NCBI GenBank assembly: GCA_018666155.1
Contig: JABJAH010000003.1
Span: 38,299-102,298 of the forward strand
Reading direction: 5' to 3'
Length of the DNA: 64,000 bases
From: Rhodospirillaceae bacterium
GTDB lineage: Bacteria > Pseudomonadota > Alphaproteobacteria > Rhodospirillales > Rhodospirillaceae
The notes beneath the pieces were generated by a model. That model saw nothing but the letters and a program-made list of their open reading frames with translations, did not search any database and had not been told where the DNA came from. Positions 47,211 to 55,703 of the stretch are shown in pieces. Each line of letters opens with the position of its first letter. Positions within the stretch are counted from its first letter, which is position 1. Both the position numbers and the translations under genes were made by a program.

Positions 47211-47825
47211 ATGAACTCTTATTCCATCAGAGCCCTTATGGGCACATGCGCCATCGCGATTACTATGTCGCTCGCGGCGCTGACGACCCCTGCAACCGCA
47301 CAGCAGAGCAATCAAACCCGCCCGATTATCGGCGTGCTGAATACGCAAATAATCGAACGCGATTCACTGGCCCATAAGGGCATACGGTTGGAGCGCGATA
47401 AGTATGTGACGCGCTATCAGACGGAAGCGCGCGTTCTTGAAACGGAACTGCGTGAAGAAGAGCAACGCCTTACGCAGTCACGTAACGTTCTTGCACCCGA
47501 AGTTTTCCAACAGCAGGCGCAAGCCTTCCAGGAAAAGTTTGGAACCGCGCAACAGGAAAGCCGAATCAAGCTTGAGAACCTCAATGCTGTCGTCCAGCAG
47601 GCTGCCGTTCAGATCAATCAGGAAATGATGGGGATCACCAGTCAAGTTGCTCAAGAACTCGGCATCAACATGGTCATGCCTCAGGGCGTTATCCTGTTGG
47701 CTGATCCGTCAATGGACATTACCCGGCCCGTTCTTGAAATTCTGAATGAACGCCTACCTACTGTCGAAATGCAGAATCCAGAAGGCGGAACCGCAGACGC
47801 CGAGGGTGCTGCTACCGCCGAGTAG
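47211..47825 (+). CDS. skp: Periplasmic chaperone Skp/OmpH
   Basis: Skp holds unfolded outer-membrane proteins in the periplasm and delivers them to BamA, encoded just upstream. I use the ATG at 47211, which starts a signal peptide (cleaved after TPATA near residue 30); an earlier in-frame start lies inside bamA. The mature part has a short beta-strand ([14 protein letters not shown]), then long charged helices (about 55-140) rich in Glu, Gln and Arg that would form the tentacles of the trimer. It ends in an acidic low-complexity tail ([16 protein letters not shown]). Between bamA and lpxD it is in its standard position. Confidence 0.92.
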   Translation: MNSYSIRALMGTCAIAITMSLAALTTPATAQQSNQTRPIIGVLNTQIIERDSLAHKGIRLERDKYVTRYQTEARVLETELREEEQRLTQSRNVLAPEVFQQQAQAFQEKFGTAQQESRIKLENLNAVVQQAAVQINQEMMGITSQVAQELGINMVMPQGVILLADPSMDITRPVLEILNERLPTVEMQNPEGGTADAEGAATAE

Positions 47826-47833
47826 ACGCAGAC

Positions 47834-48880
47834 GTGCCAGACTCCCGGTTCTTTAAGCGAACCGGACCGTTTCGGGTCCGAGAAATCGCGACTTGGACGG
47901 ACGGAGTTGCCGTTGGAGATGGTGACCTAGACGTCATTATCTCTGATTTGGCCGATCTCCGCGAAGCCACTTCAGCTGATCTCTGTTATTTGGCTGGGGC
48001 CGGTTACTCGGCTGCGGCCGCTGACAGCCAGTGCGGCGCTTGTCTGACAACTTCAGCATTAGCAGATAAGGCTCCGTCAGGAGCGATCGTTCTGGTCGTC
48101 GATGATCCTCAGGCTGCATTCGCTGTCGCTGCAGAGGCGTTCTATCCCAGCCAACCGGAGGCTGTCGTCGATGCGAAGGCGACCGCTCATGGTGCGTTTG
48201 TCGATGGGACAGCGACACTTGCAGATGATGTCGTCGTCGAAGCCGGTGCCGTTATTGGTCCTGGCGCCGAGATTGGCTCCCGTAGCCGTATTGGCCCGGG
48301 CGCGACCGTCGGGGCTGGTGTGGTTATTGGTCAGGATTGTCAGATCGGCGCGAATGTATCGCTCATCGCCTGTCTGATGGGGGACGGTGTTGTCATCCAT
48401 CCAGGTGTCTGTATTGGTCAAGACGGGTTTGGTTTTGTTTTCGACAGTGTCGCGGGGCGGCATCGCAAAGTCCCTCAACTCGGACGTGTCATGATTGAGG
48501 ACGACGTCGAGATTGGAGCGAACACGACAATTGATCGTGGCAGCCTTGAAGACACCAAGATTGGTCCCGGTTGCCGGATCGATAACCAAGTGCAAATTGG
48601 GCACAATGTCTCGCTTGGTGCGCGCTGTATTGTTGTCTCACAGGTTGGAATTTCCGGGAGTTGTAAGATTGGAGACGACGTCGTCCTTGCGGGACAAGTC
48701 GGTCTTGCTGATCATGTAACGATAGGACCGAAGGCTCAGGTTGCGGCGAAGTCCGGCGTTATGCGTGATATTGCCCCCGGAGAAGCCGTGATGGGGTATC
48801 CTGCCAAACCGATCCGGACGTTCTGGAGAGAAGTGGCAGCGCTAGGCCGATTGACAGGCCGCAAAAAGAAGCCCTCATAA
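47834..48880 (+). CDS. lpxD: UDP-3-O-(3-hydroxyacyl)glucosamine N-acyltransferase (LpxD)
   Basis: LpxD adds the N-linked hydroxyacyl chain in the third step of lipid A synthesis, using acyl-ACP. The 348-residue protein starts with GTG at 47834. It has the N-terminal uridine-binding domain (about 1-105). A long left-handed beta-helix of hexapeptide repeats follows (about 110-300; for example [20 protein letters not shown]). The catalytic His region is in [17 protein letters not shown], with [14 protein letters not shown] earlier. The C-terminus is short and basic. It sits between skp and fabZ, in the common envelope cluster. Confidence 0.96.
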   Translation: MPDSRFFKRTGPFRVREIATWTDGVAVGDGDLDVIISDLADLREATSADLCYLAGAGYSAAAADSQCGACLTTSALADKAPSGAIVLVVDDPQAAFAVAAEAFYPSQPEAVVDAKATAHGAFVDGTATLADDVVVEAGAVIGPGAEIGSRSRIGPGATVGAGVVIGQDCQIGANVSLIACLMGDGVVIHPGVCIGQDGFGFVFDSVAGRHRKVPQLGRVMIEDDVEIGANTTIDRGSLEDTKIGPGCRIDNQVQIGHNVSLGARCIVVSQVGISGSCKIGDDVVLAGQVGLADHVTIGPKAQVAAKSGVMRDIAPGEAVMGYPAKPIRTFWREVAALGRLTGRKKKPS

Positions 48881-48916
48881 CTGGAACGCTGAAAACCAAA
48901 GAAAAGGAATAGCGCT

Positions 48917-49384
48917 ATGGACGGAGAGTCGGTTCAAGCCTCAGCCTCTACCATCGACATTCACCGTATCGTCGAGATGATTCCACATCGATATCCCTTT
49001 CTATTGGTCGATCGGGTTGAAGATGTGGTCACCGGCGAAAGCGCGGTCGGCGTTAAGAACGTGACGATCAACGAGCCATTTTTCCAAGGACACTTTCCCA
49101 ATAGACCGGTAATGCCGGGTGTTCTGATTGTTGAAGCGATGGCCCAGACGGCTGCGGTGCTTGTCGTAGATAGCTTAGGCAAAGACGCCGAGGGTAAGTT
49201 GGTCTATTTCATGACTATAGAGAATGCGCGCTTTCGCCGCCCGGTAGAACCCGGCGACCAGCTGCGCCTGACATGTACGAAGGTGCGCCAGCGGGCCAAC
49301 GTTTGGAAGTTCAGCGGCGTCGCGAAAGTCGGTGATACTGTCGTCGCGGAGGCGACTTACTCAGCCATGATTATGGATGAGTGA
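48917..49384 (+). CDS. fabZ: 3-hydroxyacyl-ACP dehydratase (FabZ)
   Basis: FabZ removes water from 3-hydroxyacyl-ACP during fatty-acid elongation, in competition with LpxA and LpxD for the same substrate. The 155-residue hot-dog-fold protein contains IPHRYPFLLVDRV with the catalytic His. NEPFFQGHFPNRPVMPGVLIVEAMAQ is split here as NEPFFQGHFPNRP followed by VMPGVLIVEAMAQ, with the catalytic Glu near residue 75. YFMTIENARFRRPVEPGDQL follows. It is followed by lpxA after 3 bases. The lpxD-fabZ-lpxA order balances lipid A and phospholipid supply. Confidence 0.97.
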   Translation: MDGESVQASASTIDIHRIVEMIPHRYPFLLVDRVEDVVTGESAVGVKNVTINEPFFQGHFPNRPVMPGVLIVEAMAQTAAVLVVDSLGKDAEGKLVYFMTIENARFRRPVEPGDQLRLTCTKVRQRANVWKFSGVAKVGDTVVAEATYSAMIMDE

Positions 49385-49387
49385 TTT

Positions 49388-50194
49388 ATGACAGATGTTC
49401 ATGCCACTGCAGTAATCGATGCTGCAGCTAAAATCGCAGATACAGCGATGATCGGTCCTTACTGCGTGATTGGACCAGATGTTGTTATTGGAGATGATGT
49501 CTGCCTTAAGTCTCATGTTGTCGTTGATGGACATACGACGATCGGTGCCAATACCGTCATCCATCCCTTCGCGAGCCTAGGCTTGCAGCCGCAGCATGCG
49601 CGCTACAAAGGTGAAGCCTCAACGCTGGTGATCGGAGAAAATAATACAATCCGGGAGCATGTCACAATGCATCCGGGAACCGAGAACGGGCGTATGGCGA
49701 CGACGATTGGCAACAACTGCTTGTTTATGGTCGGTAGCCATGTGGCTCACGATTGTGCCGTGGCTGACGACGTTATTCTTACCAATAGCGTTGCTCTGGG
49801 CGGACATGTTGTTGTCGATGAGTTCGCTATCATTGGTGGGCTCTCAGGGATCCACCAGTATGTCCGGGTCGGTAAACATTCGATGATCGGCGGATGCTCG
49901 GCGGTGGAGAGTGACGTTATTCCTTACGGATCGGTCAAGGGTAACCGTGCGCGTCTGTCTGGCCTGAATGTTATTGGTTTACGTCGTCGCGGGTTTTCAA
50001 GAGAGGACATACGGTCTCTCCGTACCGCATACGGTTTGTTGTTCTCGCAAGGTGGGAATATGGCAGAACGGATAAGCGAAGTTGCAGATCTGTTTATTGA
50101 TCACCCTGGCGTTATGGATATCATTGATTTTATCCGTTCTGACTCCAGTCGGGCAATCTGCCAGCCGGTGTCATCGAATGGCAACGGCGGTTGA
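49388..50194 (+). CDS. lpxA: UDP-N-acetylglucosamine acyltransferase (LpxA)
   Basis: LpxA catalyses the first step of lipid A synthesis, 3-O-acylation of UDP-GlcNAc from hydroxyacyl-ACP. The 268 residues begin with hexapeptide repeats (ATAVIDAAAKIADTAMIGPY and onward, to about residue 185) forming a left-handed beta-helix. The catalytic His lies in MVGSHVAHDCAVADDVIL near residue 120. GLSGIHQYVRVGKHSMIGG and the RLSGLNVIGLRRRGFS segment lead into the C-terminal helical domain. The start is 3 bases after fabZ. It is distinct from lpxD upstream, which carries the extra N-terminal domain. Confidence 0.97.
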   Translation: MTDVHATAVIDAAAKIADTAMIGPYCVIGPDVVIGDDVCLKSHVVVDGHTTIGANTVIHPFASLGLQPQHARYKGEASTLVIGENNTIREHVTMHPGTENGRMATTIGNNCLFMVGSHVAHDCAVADDVILTNSVALGGHVVVDEFAIIGGLSGIHQYVRVGKHSMIGGCSAVESDVIPYGSVKGNRARLSGLNVIGLRRRGFSREDIRSLRTAYGLLFSQGGNMAERISEVADLFIDHPGVMDIIDFIRSDSSRAICQPVSSNGNGG

Positions 50195-50229
50195 GTTCGC
50201 AAGCCCGATGGTGACTTATTTGGCGGGTC

Positions 50230-51090
50230 ATGGACGATACGTCTAAAGATAGGCTCGGCATAATTGCTGGCGGAGGGGCCATTCCGCAGCTCCTTGTTCA
50301 AGCCTGCGAGACAGAGCAGCGACCCTATACGGTTGTGGGTTTGAAGGGGCACGCCGATAGCCTAGCCAACGCCCCTGCGATTTGGGCTCGTGTCGGACAA
50401 GCTGGAAAATGTTTTCAGAAATTTCACGAAGACAAGGTCTCGTCTGTTGTAATGGCAGGCAGGGTTATGCGTCCAGGACTCTTCGATCTCAGGCCGGACT
50501 GGCGCACGATCAAGTTTCTTGCCAGAGCGGGAACGAAGGCTTTTATCAAAAAGGACTCTGTTGGTGATGATCGGCTGTTGAGGTCTGTCATTGCCGAGAT
50601 TGAGCGCGAGGGTTTTTCAGTCGTCGGTGTTGATTCCGTGTTGTCAGACCTTATTGCCTTGCCAGGCGCCGTGGGAACGATCTCGCCGTCTCAGGAGGAT
50701 CAGCAAGATATTGCTGCCGGGCTGATCGCGGCGCGGGAGCATGGCGCCGCTGATCGTGGTCAAGCGGTCATTGTTCGGGATGGATCGATTGTTGCCCGAG
50801 AAGGAATTGAGGGCACGGATAGTCTCATACGCGGTGCGGCTGATCTGCCCAGCACCGGTTCAAAACCGATATTAGTGAAGGCCAGTAAACCACAGCAAGA
50901 TCGTCGCGCTGACTTACCAGTCATTGGGCCCGAGACCATAAACGCCTGCATCGCCTCAGGGTTTCGTGGCATAGCGATCGAGGCTGGCGGTACTTTAATC
51001 GTTGATAGGAAGTCTATGGCCGAATTGGCTGATCGCGCCGGACTTTTCATCTATGCGGTCGGTGATGAGCCGTCTGAGGGGATGTCTTGA
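50230..51090 (+). CDS. lpxI: UDP-2,3-diacylglucosamine pyrophosphatase LpxI
   Basis: LpxI hydrolyses UDP-2,3-diacylglucosamine to lipid X in lipid A synthesis. It replaces LpxH in Alphaproteobacteria and is unrelated to it in sequence. The 286-residue protein has the N-terminal LGIIAGGGAIPQLLVQAC (LpxI_N), VVMAGRVMRPGLFDLRPDW and KDSVGDDRLLRSVIAEIEREG. The C-terminal domain contains GQAVIVRDGSIVAREGIEGT and FRGIAIEAGGTLIVD. No lpxH gene is in the window. It overlaps lpxB by four bases (TTGA), which supports a joint role. Confidence 0.95.
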   Translation: MDDTSKDRLGIIAGGGAIPQLLVQACETEQRPYTVVGLKGHADSLANAPAIWARVGQAGKCFQKFHEDKVSSVVMAGRVMRPGLFDLRPDWRTIKFLARAGTKAFIKKDSVGDDRLLRSVIAEIEREGFSVVGVDSVLSDLIALPGAVGTISPSQEDQQDIAAGLIAAREHGAADRGQAVIVRDGSIVAREGIEGTDSLIRGAADLPSTGSKPILVKASKPQQDRRADLPVIGPETINACIASGFRGIAIEAGGTLIVDRKSMAELADRAGLFIYAVGDEPSEGMS

Positions 51091-52259
51091 GTTCCTCAGA
51101 CTCATCACCGCTCATTTATCTCGTGGCGCTTGAACCGTCCGGCGATGCACTTGGATCGCGCCTTATGACCGCTCTACGTGCTTCCGCACCGTCCGGCATA
51201 CGAATCGCCGGTGTTGGCGGTGAGTCGATGGGGGAGGCAGGACTTAAAACCCTCTTTGATCCAAGCGACCTCGCCATACTAGGGATTTTCGAAGTCTTGC
51301 CAAAAGCAAGTTTAGTTTTGCGCCGAGTGCGTGAGGTTGTCGCGGACATTGAGCGTCTGAAACCGGATGTCTTAGTCACAATTGATTCTTGGGGTTTCAC
51401 GGGGCGGGTGCATAAAGCGCTGACCAAGCGGGATAATCCGGTGAAACGGGTGCGTTATGTCGCGCCGCAAGTATGGGCCTGGCGCCCGGGCCGGGCGAAG
51501 CAGCTCGCGGCTTGGATCGATCATCTCATCACATTGTTTCCTTTTGAGCCGCCTTTGTTTGAGGCCCATGGCCTTCCGGCAACCTGGGTTGGACACCCGG
51601 TTGTTGAGGATGAGACCGTAGTGAATCACGCGCAGGCTTTTCGGAGGACGCATGATATTGGCGACGATGCCCCAATAGTCGTCGTCTTACCCGGGAGCCG
51701 GAAGGCTGAAGTTAAAGCTCTCATGCCGATTTTTGGCGAGACGATTAAACAGTTGTGGGCCACGTTTCCTGCGACTCACTTTATCGTTCCAACGATCGGC
51801 GCCGTGGAAGCACCGGTCACGGCGTGGGCCCAATCCTTGTCAGCGCCGGTTCATGTTGTTGCCGGGAATGATATGCGAGACCGTGCATTTGCTGCGGCTA
51901 GTGTGGGCCTTGCGGCCTCGGGAACCGTAACCCTTGAACTCGCTCGGGCAGGGGTGCCCCACGTCATCGCTTACAAAGTGAACCCGTTATCGGCATTCGC
52001 TTTCAAAAGATTGGCCAAGACGAAATTCGTAAATTTGATCAACGTCCTTCTTGGCCAGGACATTGTACCTGAGTATCTGCAAGGTGATTGCAAACCAGAC
52101 GTGTTAGCTTTGAAAGTCGGAACTCTTCTGACGGATGTGTCTGCGCGTCAAACACAAAAAAGTGCATTTACAGCTGCGCTTGATCACTTGAGGCGCGGAG
52201 AGACGTCACCGAGCGCTAACGCAGCAAAGGTCGTCTTGGGTCTGATCGAAAGTCCCTAG
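51087..52259 (+). CDS. lpxB: Lipid-A-disaccharide synthase (LpxB)
   Basis: LpxB is a family GT19 glycosyltransferase that joins lipid X to UDP-diacylglucosamine to make the lipid A disaccharide. The start is a TTG at 51087 that overlaps the lpxI stop; GAGGGG six bases upstream supports it, and the next ATG would lose the conserved LVALEPSGDALGSRLM. The 390-residue protein also has the SWGFTGRVHKAL region, YVAPQVWAWRPGRAKQL, VVVLPGSRKAEVK, and AASGTVTLELARAGVPHVIAYK of the nucleotide-binding half. Its TAG stop shares a CTAG palindrome with the stop of the gene on the opposite strand. Confidence 0.96.
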   Translation: MSSSDSSPLIYLVALEPSGDALGSRLMTALRASAPSGIRIAGVGGESMGEAGLKTLFDPSDLAILGIFEVLPKASLVLRRVREVVADIERLKPDVLVTIDSWGFTGRVHKALTKRDNPVKRVRYVAPQVWAWRPGRAKQLAAWIDHLITLFPFEPPLFEAHGLPATWVGHPVVEDETVVNHAQAFRRTHDIGDDAPIVVVLPGSRKAEVKALMPIFGETIKQLWATFPATHFIVPTIGAVEAPVTAWAQSLSAPVHVVAGNDMRDRAFAAASVGLAASGTVTLELARAGVPHVIAYKVNPLSAFAFKRLAKTKFVNLINVLLGQDIVPEYLQGDCKPDVLALKVGTLLTDVSARQTQKSAFTAALDHLRRGETSPSANAAKVVLGLIESP

Positions 52260-52558
52260 CTGGCGATGTCGAGAAGAGTTTTGCTGAGTTCATCGTTTGT
52301 GCGGATCAACGTTGCGGCCGCCTCATACTGCACGGACGCGGTGATGAGACCGGCGGCTTCCTCAACGAGGTTTACAGGCCCGTTGGCCTCTTGAACAAAC
52401 ACAGCGACACCACCCGTTGGCTGTGCGCTGACGAGCGCCGGAGCAGCGGGTTTGAACCCTTCAGTTTGTGCGTTAACGATATTGTTGGCGCGGATATGGA
52501 CCGTTTGCTGCGCCGCCAGTAACGCGGAAGTGCCAATGCTGCCAACGTTCATCGTCAA
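52256..52558 (-). CDS. Orphan flagellar basal-body-rod-like protein
   Basis: This 100-residue protein looks like a shortened flagellar rod/hook protein, joining only the two conserved ends. The N-terminal half has the rod-protein pattern IGTSALLAAQQTVHIRANNI, then VNAQTEGFKP (matching the usual ANxxTxGF motif). The C-terminal half has VNLVEEAAGLITASVQYEAA followed by ATLIRTNDELSKTLLDI, matching the C-terminal rod domain (VdLveEm..mi.aq.aYeAna.vi.t.de....ll.i). No other flagellar gene is in the window. It may be a rod or export component encoded away from the main cluster, or a diverged relative with another role. Its stop overlaps the lpxB stop on the other strand by four bases. Confidence 0.8.
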   Translation of the reverse strand: MTMNVGSIGTSALLAAQQTVHIRANNIVNAQTEGFKPAAPALVSAQPTGGVAVFVQEANGPVNLVEEAAGLITASVQYEAAATLIRTNDELSKTLLDIAS

Positions 52559-52650
52559 CTAATCCTCGTAATAGCTGGGGCTCTTATAACAACGAAGCCC
52601 AGGACATTTGGTTGCAGGCTGTTAGGTCTAAGACTAGGTGGCCGTACGCC

Positions 52651-52683
52651 AAAAGAAAAGGCGGCACACGAATGCGCCGCCTT
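52651..52683 (-). terminator. Rho-independent terminator of gltA
   Basis: Read on the minus strand, an 8-base stem AAGGCGGC / GCCGCCTT (52676-52683 with 52658-52665) with a 10-base loop runs into TTCTTTT (to 52651). It lies about 25 bases after the gltA stop codon on that strand and should end the gltA transcript before the flagellar-rod-like gene. Confidence 0.85.
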
Positions 52684-52707
52684 CGCCGTAAGCTATTTTG
52701 GTGAGTT

Positions 52708-53994
52708 TTAGCGCTTGTTCAGCGGAACGTAGGCGCGTTGGCTTTCACCGGTGAAGAGTTGGCGTGGCCGGCCAATCTTCTGCTGCGGATCTTCAATCAT
52801 TTCATTCCATTGCGCGATCCAGCCAGTCGTGCGAGCCAGGGCGAACAACGCCGTGAACATTGTCACAGGGATGCCCATGGCTTGGAATATAATGCCCGAG
52901 TAGAAATCGACATTCGGGTAGAGCTTCTTTTCGATGAAGTATTCATCTTCAAGGGCCAGTTTCTCGAGCGCCACGGCGATATCGAGAAGGGGGTTATCCT
53001 TAATGCCGAGTTCGTCGAGCACTTCTTTACATGTTTCAGACAGGATCGTCGCACGCGGATCATAGTTCTTGTAGACGCGGTGGCCGAAGCCCATGAGACG
53101 GAACGGATCGTTCTTGTCTTTCGCCTTTTTGACATACTCATCGATACGGCTGACGTCGCCGATCTCATTCAACATATTGAGCACGGCTTCGTTGGCGCCA
53201 CCGTGGGCTGGTCCCCAAAGCGAAGCGATCCCCGCGGCAATACACGCGAAGGGATTGGCACCGGATGAGCCGGCCAACCGTACTGTCGATGTTGAGGCGT
53301 TTTGCTCGTGATCGGCGTGGAGGATGAGAATGCGATCCATGGCTTTGGCGAGGATCGGATTAACTTCATAATCCTCACATGGGGTCGCATACATCATGTA
53401 GAGGAAGTTCTCTGCATATCCCAGGTCATTCCGAGGGTAGATGAACGGCTGACCGAGCGAATACTTATAGGCCCAAGCTGCGATGGTCGGCATCTTGGCA
53501 ATCAGACGATACGAAGAAATACGACGATGGTCTGGGTTCGTGATTTCTAGGCTGTCGTGATAGAAGGCCGAAAAAGCGCCGACAACGCCACACATGATGG
53601 CCATTGGGTGCGCATCGCGGCGGAAACCTGAATAGAAATTGTGGATCTGCTCGTGCAGCATCGTGTGATAGGTGATGTCGTGCTCGAAGGTTTCTTTGTC
53701 TTCCTGGTTGGGAAGCTCACCGTTCAGGAGCAGGTAGGCGACTTCCTCGAAATTGCAGTTTTTTGCAAGATCATCGATTGGATACCCACGATGAAGGAGT
53801 ATGCCTTTGTCGCCATCGATATAGGTGATGGCGGACTCACAGCTGCCAGTTGAGGTGAAGCCCGGATCATAGGTAAACATGCCGGTCTCAGCATAGAATT
53901 TACGAATATCTACAACATCGGGACCGGTCGACCCGCTGAGGACCGGGAAATCGTAGGTATCATTGCCTACGGTGAGGGTCACGGATTTGGCCAT
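52708..53994 (-). CDS. gltA: Citrate synthase, hexameric type
   Basis: This enzyme condenses acetyl-CoA with oxaloacetate in the TCA cycle. At 428 residues, with an N-terminal beta domain ([20 protein letters not shown]), it is the NADH-sensitive hexameric type typical of Gram-negative bacteria. Catalytic regions are present: [20 protein letters not shown] (His), [14 protein letters not shown] (His) and the Asp-containing [16 protein letters not shown] clear AAGGA lies before the ATG. The gene has its own terminator downstream and a 170-base gap upstream that should hold its promoter, so it is probably monocistronic. Confidence 0.97.
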   Translation of the reverse strand: MAKSVTLTVGNDTYDFPVLSGSTGPDVVDIRKFYAETGMFTYDPGFTSTGSCESAITYIDGDKGILLHRGYPIDDLAKNCNFEEVAYLLLNGELPNQEDKETFEHDITYHTMLHEQIHNFYSGFRRDAHPMAIMCGVVGAFSAFYHDSLEITNPDHRRISSYRLIAKMPTIAAWAYKYSLGQPFIYPRNDLGYAENFLYMMYATPCEDYEVNPILAKAMDRILILHADHEQNASTSTVRLAGSSGANPFACIAAGIASLWGPAHGGANEAVLNMLNEIGDVSRIDEYVKKAKDKNDPFRLMGFGHRVYKNYDPRATILSETCKEVLDELGIKDNPLLDIAVALEKLALEDEYFIEKKLYPNVDFYSGIIFQAMGIPVTMFTALFALARTTGWIAQWNEMIEDPQQKIGRPRQLFTGESQRAYVPLNKR

Positions 53995-54164
53995 GGTGCG
54001 GTCCTTTCCATCAACGGGCGGACAACTCCCAGAATGTGCCAGCCCTGTTCTGTTTTATTGAATTTGTTGCGGTGCTTATAATACGCGGAGGCGTTTTGAT
54101 CAATTGGTCGCGGCATGAAACCGTTATAGTGATCAATCCGCGAATGCCGAAAAACCCATAAAAA

Positions 54165-55571
54165 TCAGGTGCTTTCGGCAATATCCTCAATTCTAGAAAG
54201 GGTTTCGTCGCGGCCGAATATGGCAATAACTTCGAAAATCGGAGGCGAAACGTTGCTTCCCGTAACGGCTGCTCGTAAGGGCTGAGCCAGTTGACCGAGC
54301 TTCAGGTGGTGCGATTCAGCATATTCGCGTGCCCAGTTTTCCAACGCCTCTGCTGTCCAGGGTTGTAGATCTGATAGTGCATTTCGCGCTGCAGCAAGAA
54401 CGACACGTGGCTCGTCGCTGAGAATCTTTGCCGCTTTTGGCTCCATTACAAGCGGCCTACCGCGCACATAAAGCGCAGCGCTTTCCGTTAGATCAACGAG
54501 TGTCTTGGCCCGTTCTTTGAGACTTTCCATACCCGCCAGTAGTCGGGACGAAGCCAGCTCATCCATCGGTACTCCGGTGTTCTGTTCGAGCCCGGGCGTA
54601 ATCAACGACACCAAGTGGCCGTTATCCGCTGCTTTTAGGTAATGTGTATTGAGGGCGGTGAGTTTAGCGGTGTCAAACCGGGCGGGTGCTTTGCCAAGGC
54701 CTGATCCGTCAAACCAAGCGATGGCCTGTTCATCTGAGATGATCTCGTCGTCGCCGTGCCCCCAACCGAGCCGAAGAAGGTAGTTTCTTAGCGCCTCTGG
54801 CAGGAATCCCATATCACGATATGCTTCAGCGCCTAGCGCGCCGTGGCGTTTTGATAGCTTGGCACCATCAGGCCCGTGGATTAGCGGAACATGTCCGTAA
54901 ATCGGTGTTTTCCAGCCCATGGCCTTGAAAATCTGTATTTGCCGGAATGCGTTGGTGAGGTGGTCATCGCCCCGGATGACATGTGTAATACCCATGTCGT
55001 AATCGTCCACTACCACAGAGAGCATATAGGTGGGTGATCCGTCGGAACGCAGCAAGATCATGTCGTCTAGTTGAGCATTCGCGACGGTGACCTGACCCTG
55101 AACCAAGTCCTCCAAGACCGTTTCACCGTCCTGCGGGGCGCGAAGCCGAATAACCGGATCAACACCAGCTGGTGCTTCCGAGGGGGCACGGTCCCGCCAG
55201 CGCCCGTCATATCGTGTTGGTTGCCCGGCCGCTTTTTGTTGTGCCCGCATTTCGGTTAGTTCTTCAGGAGAGGCGTAGCAGCGATAGGCGTGGCCGCTAT
55301 CGAGCAACTGTTGTGCGACCTTGGCGTGGCGATCTCGCCGTGCAGACTGGGAAACCGGTTCTTCGTCGCACTCAAGGCCTAGCCAGGACAAAGCATCGTA
55401 AATCGCGTCGATTGCTTCTTGAGTGGAACGCTTCGCATCGGTGTCTTCAATGCGTAGCAAATACTGTCCGCCGTGGTGTTTGGCGAAAAGCTTGTTGAAC
55501 AGCGCCGTACGCGCGCCACCAATGTGTAGGAAACCAGTAGGAGAGGGGGCAAAACGGGTGACGACAGTCAT
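54165..55571 (-). CDS. gltX: Glutamyl-tRNA synthetase (GltX)
   Basis: This class I synthetase charges tRNA-Glu. The 468-residue protein has the HIGH-type motif in [19 protein letters not shown] (HIGG at 16-19), [14 protein letters not shown], and [20 protein letters not shown]. The KMSKS-type motif appears as [10 protein letters not shown]. The C-terminal alpha-helical anticodon-binding part follows to the end. Alphaproteobacteria often have two GltX proteins, one charging tRNA-Gln for the amidotransferase route; sequence alone does not tell me which this is. It is transcribed away from comEC, with a 132-base gap between the starts. Confidence 0.96.
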   Translation of the reverse strand: MTVVTRFAPSPTGFLHIGGARTALFNKLFAKHHGGQYLLRIEDTDAKRSTQEAIDAIYDALSWLGLECDEEPVSQSARRDRHAKVAQQLLDSGHAYRCYASPEELTEMRAQQKAAGQPTRYDGRWRDRAPSEAPAGVDPVIRLRAPQDGETVLEDLVQGQVTVANAQLDDMILLRSDGSPTYMLSVVVDDYDMGITHVIRGDDHLTNAFRQIQIFKAMGWKTPIYGHVPLIHGPDGAKLSKRHGALGAEAYRDMGFLPEALRNYLLRLGWGHGDDEIISDEQAIAWFDGSGLGKAPARFDTAKLTALNTHYLKAADNGHLVSLITPGLEQNTGVPMDELASSRLLAGMESLKERAKTLVDLTESAALYVRGRPLVMEPKAAKILSDEPRVVLAAARNALSDLQPWTAEALENWAREYAESHHLKLGQLAQPLRAAVTGSNVSPPIFEVIAIFGRDETLSRIEDIAEST

Positions 55572-55703
55572 ATTGGGCGATCATTAATTGGGTCATAGGC
55601 GAGCACAAGACTGCCTTTGCGGCCGATGCTGTAGCATACTGGCCGATCTAGGGAAACGGCGCGATATGCTGGATTCTAGTGGTCGCTGTAGCGGGATAGT
55701 GAC

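Noticed and set aside
52256..52558. Flagellar-rod-like gene as a fragment of a broken full-length gene
   Set aside because: Both conserved ends are joined in one uninterrupted frame with its own start and stop, which fits a compact protein better than decay.
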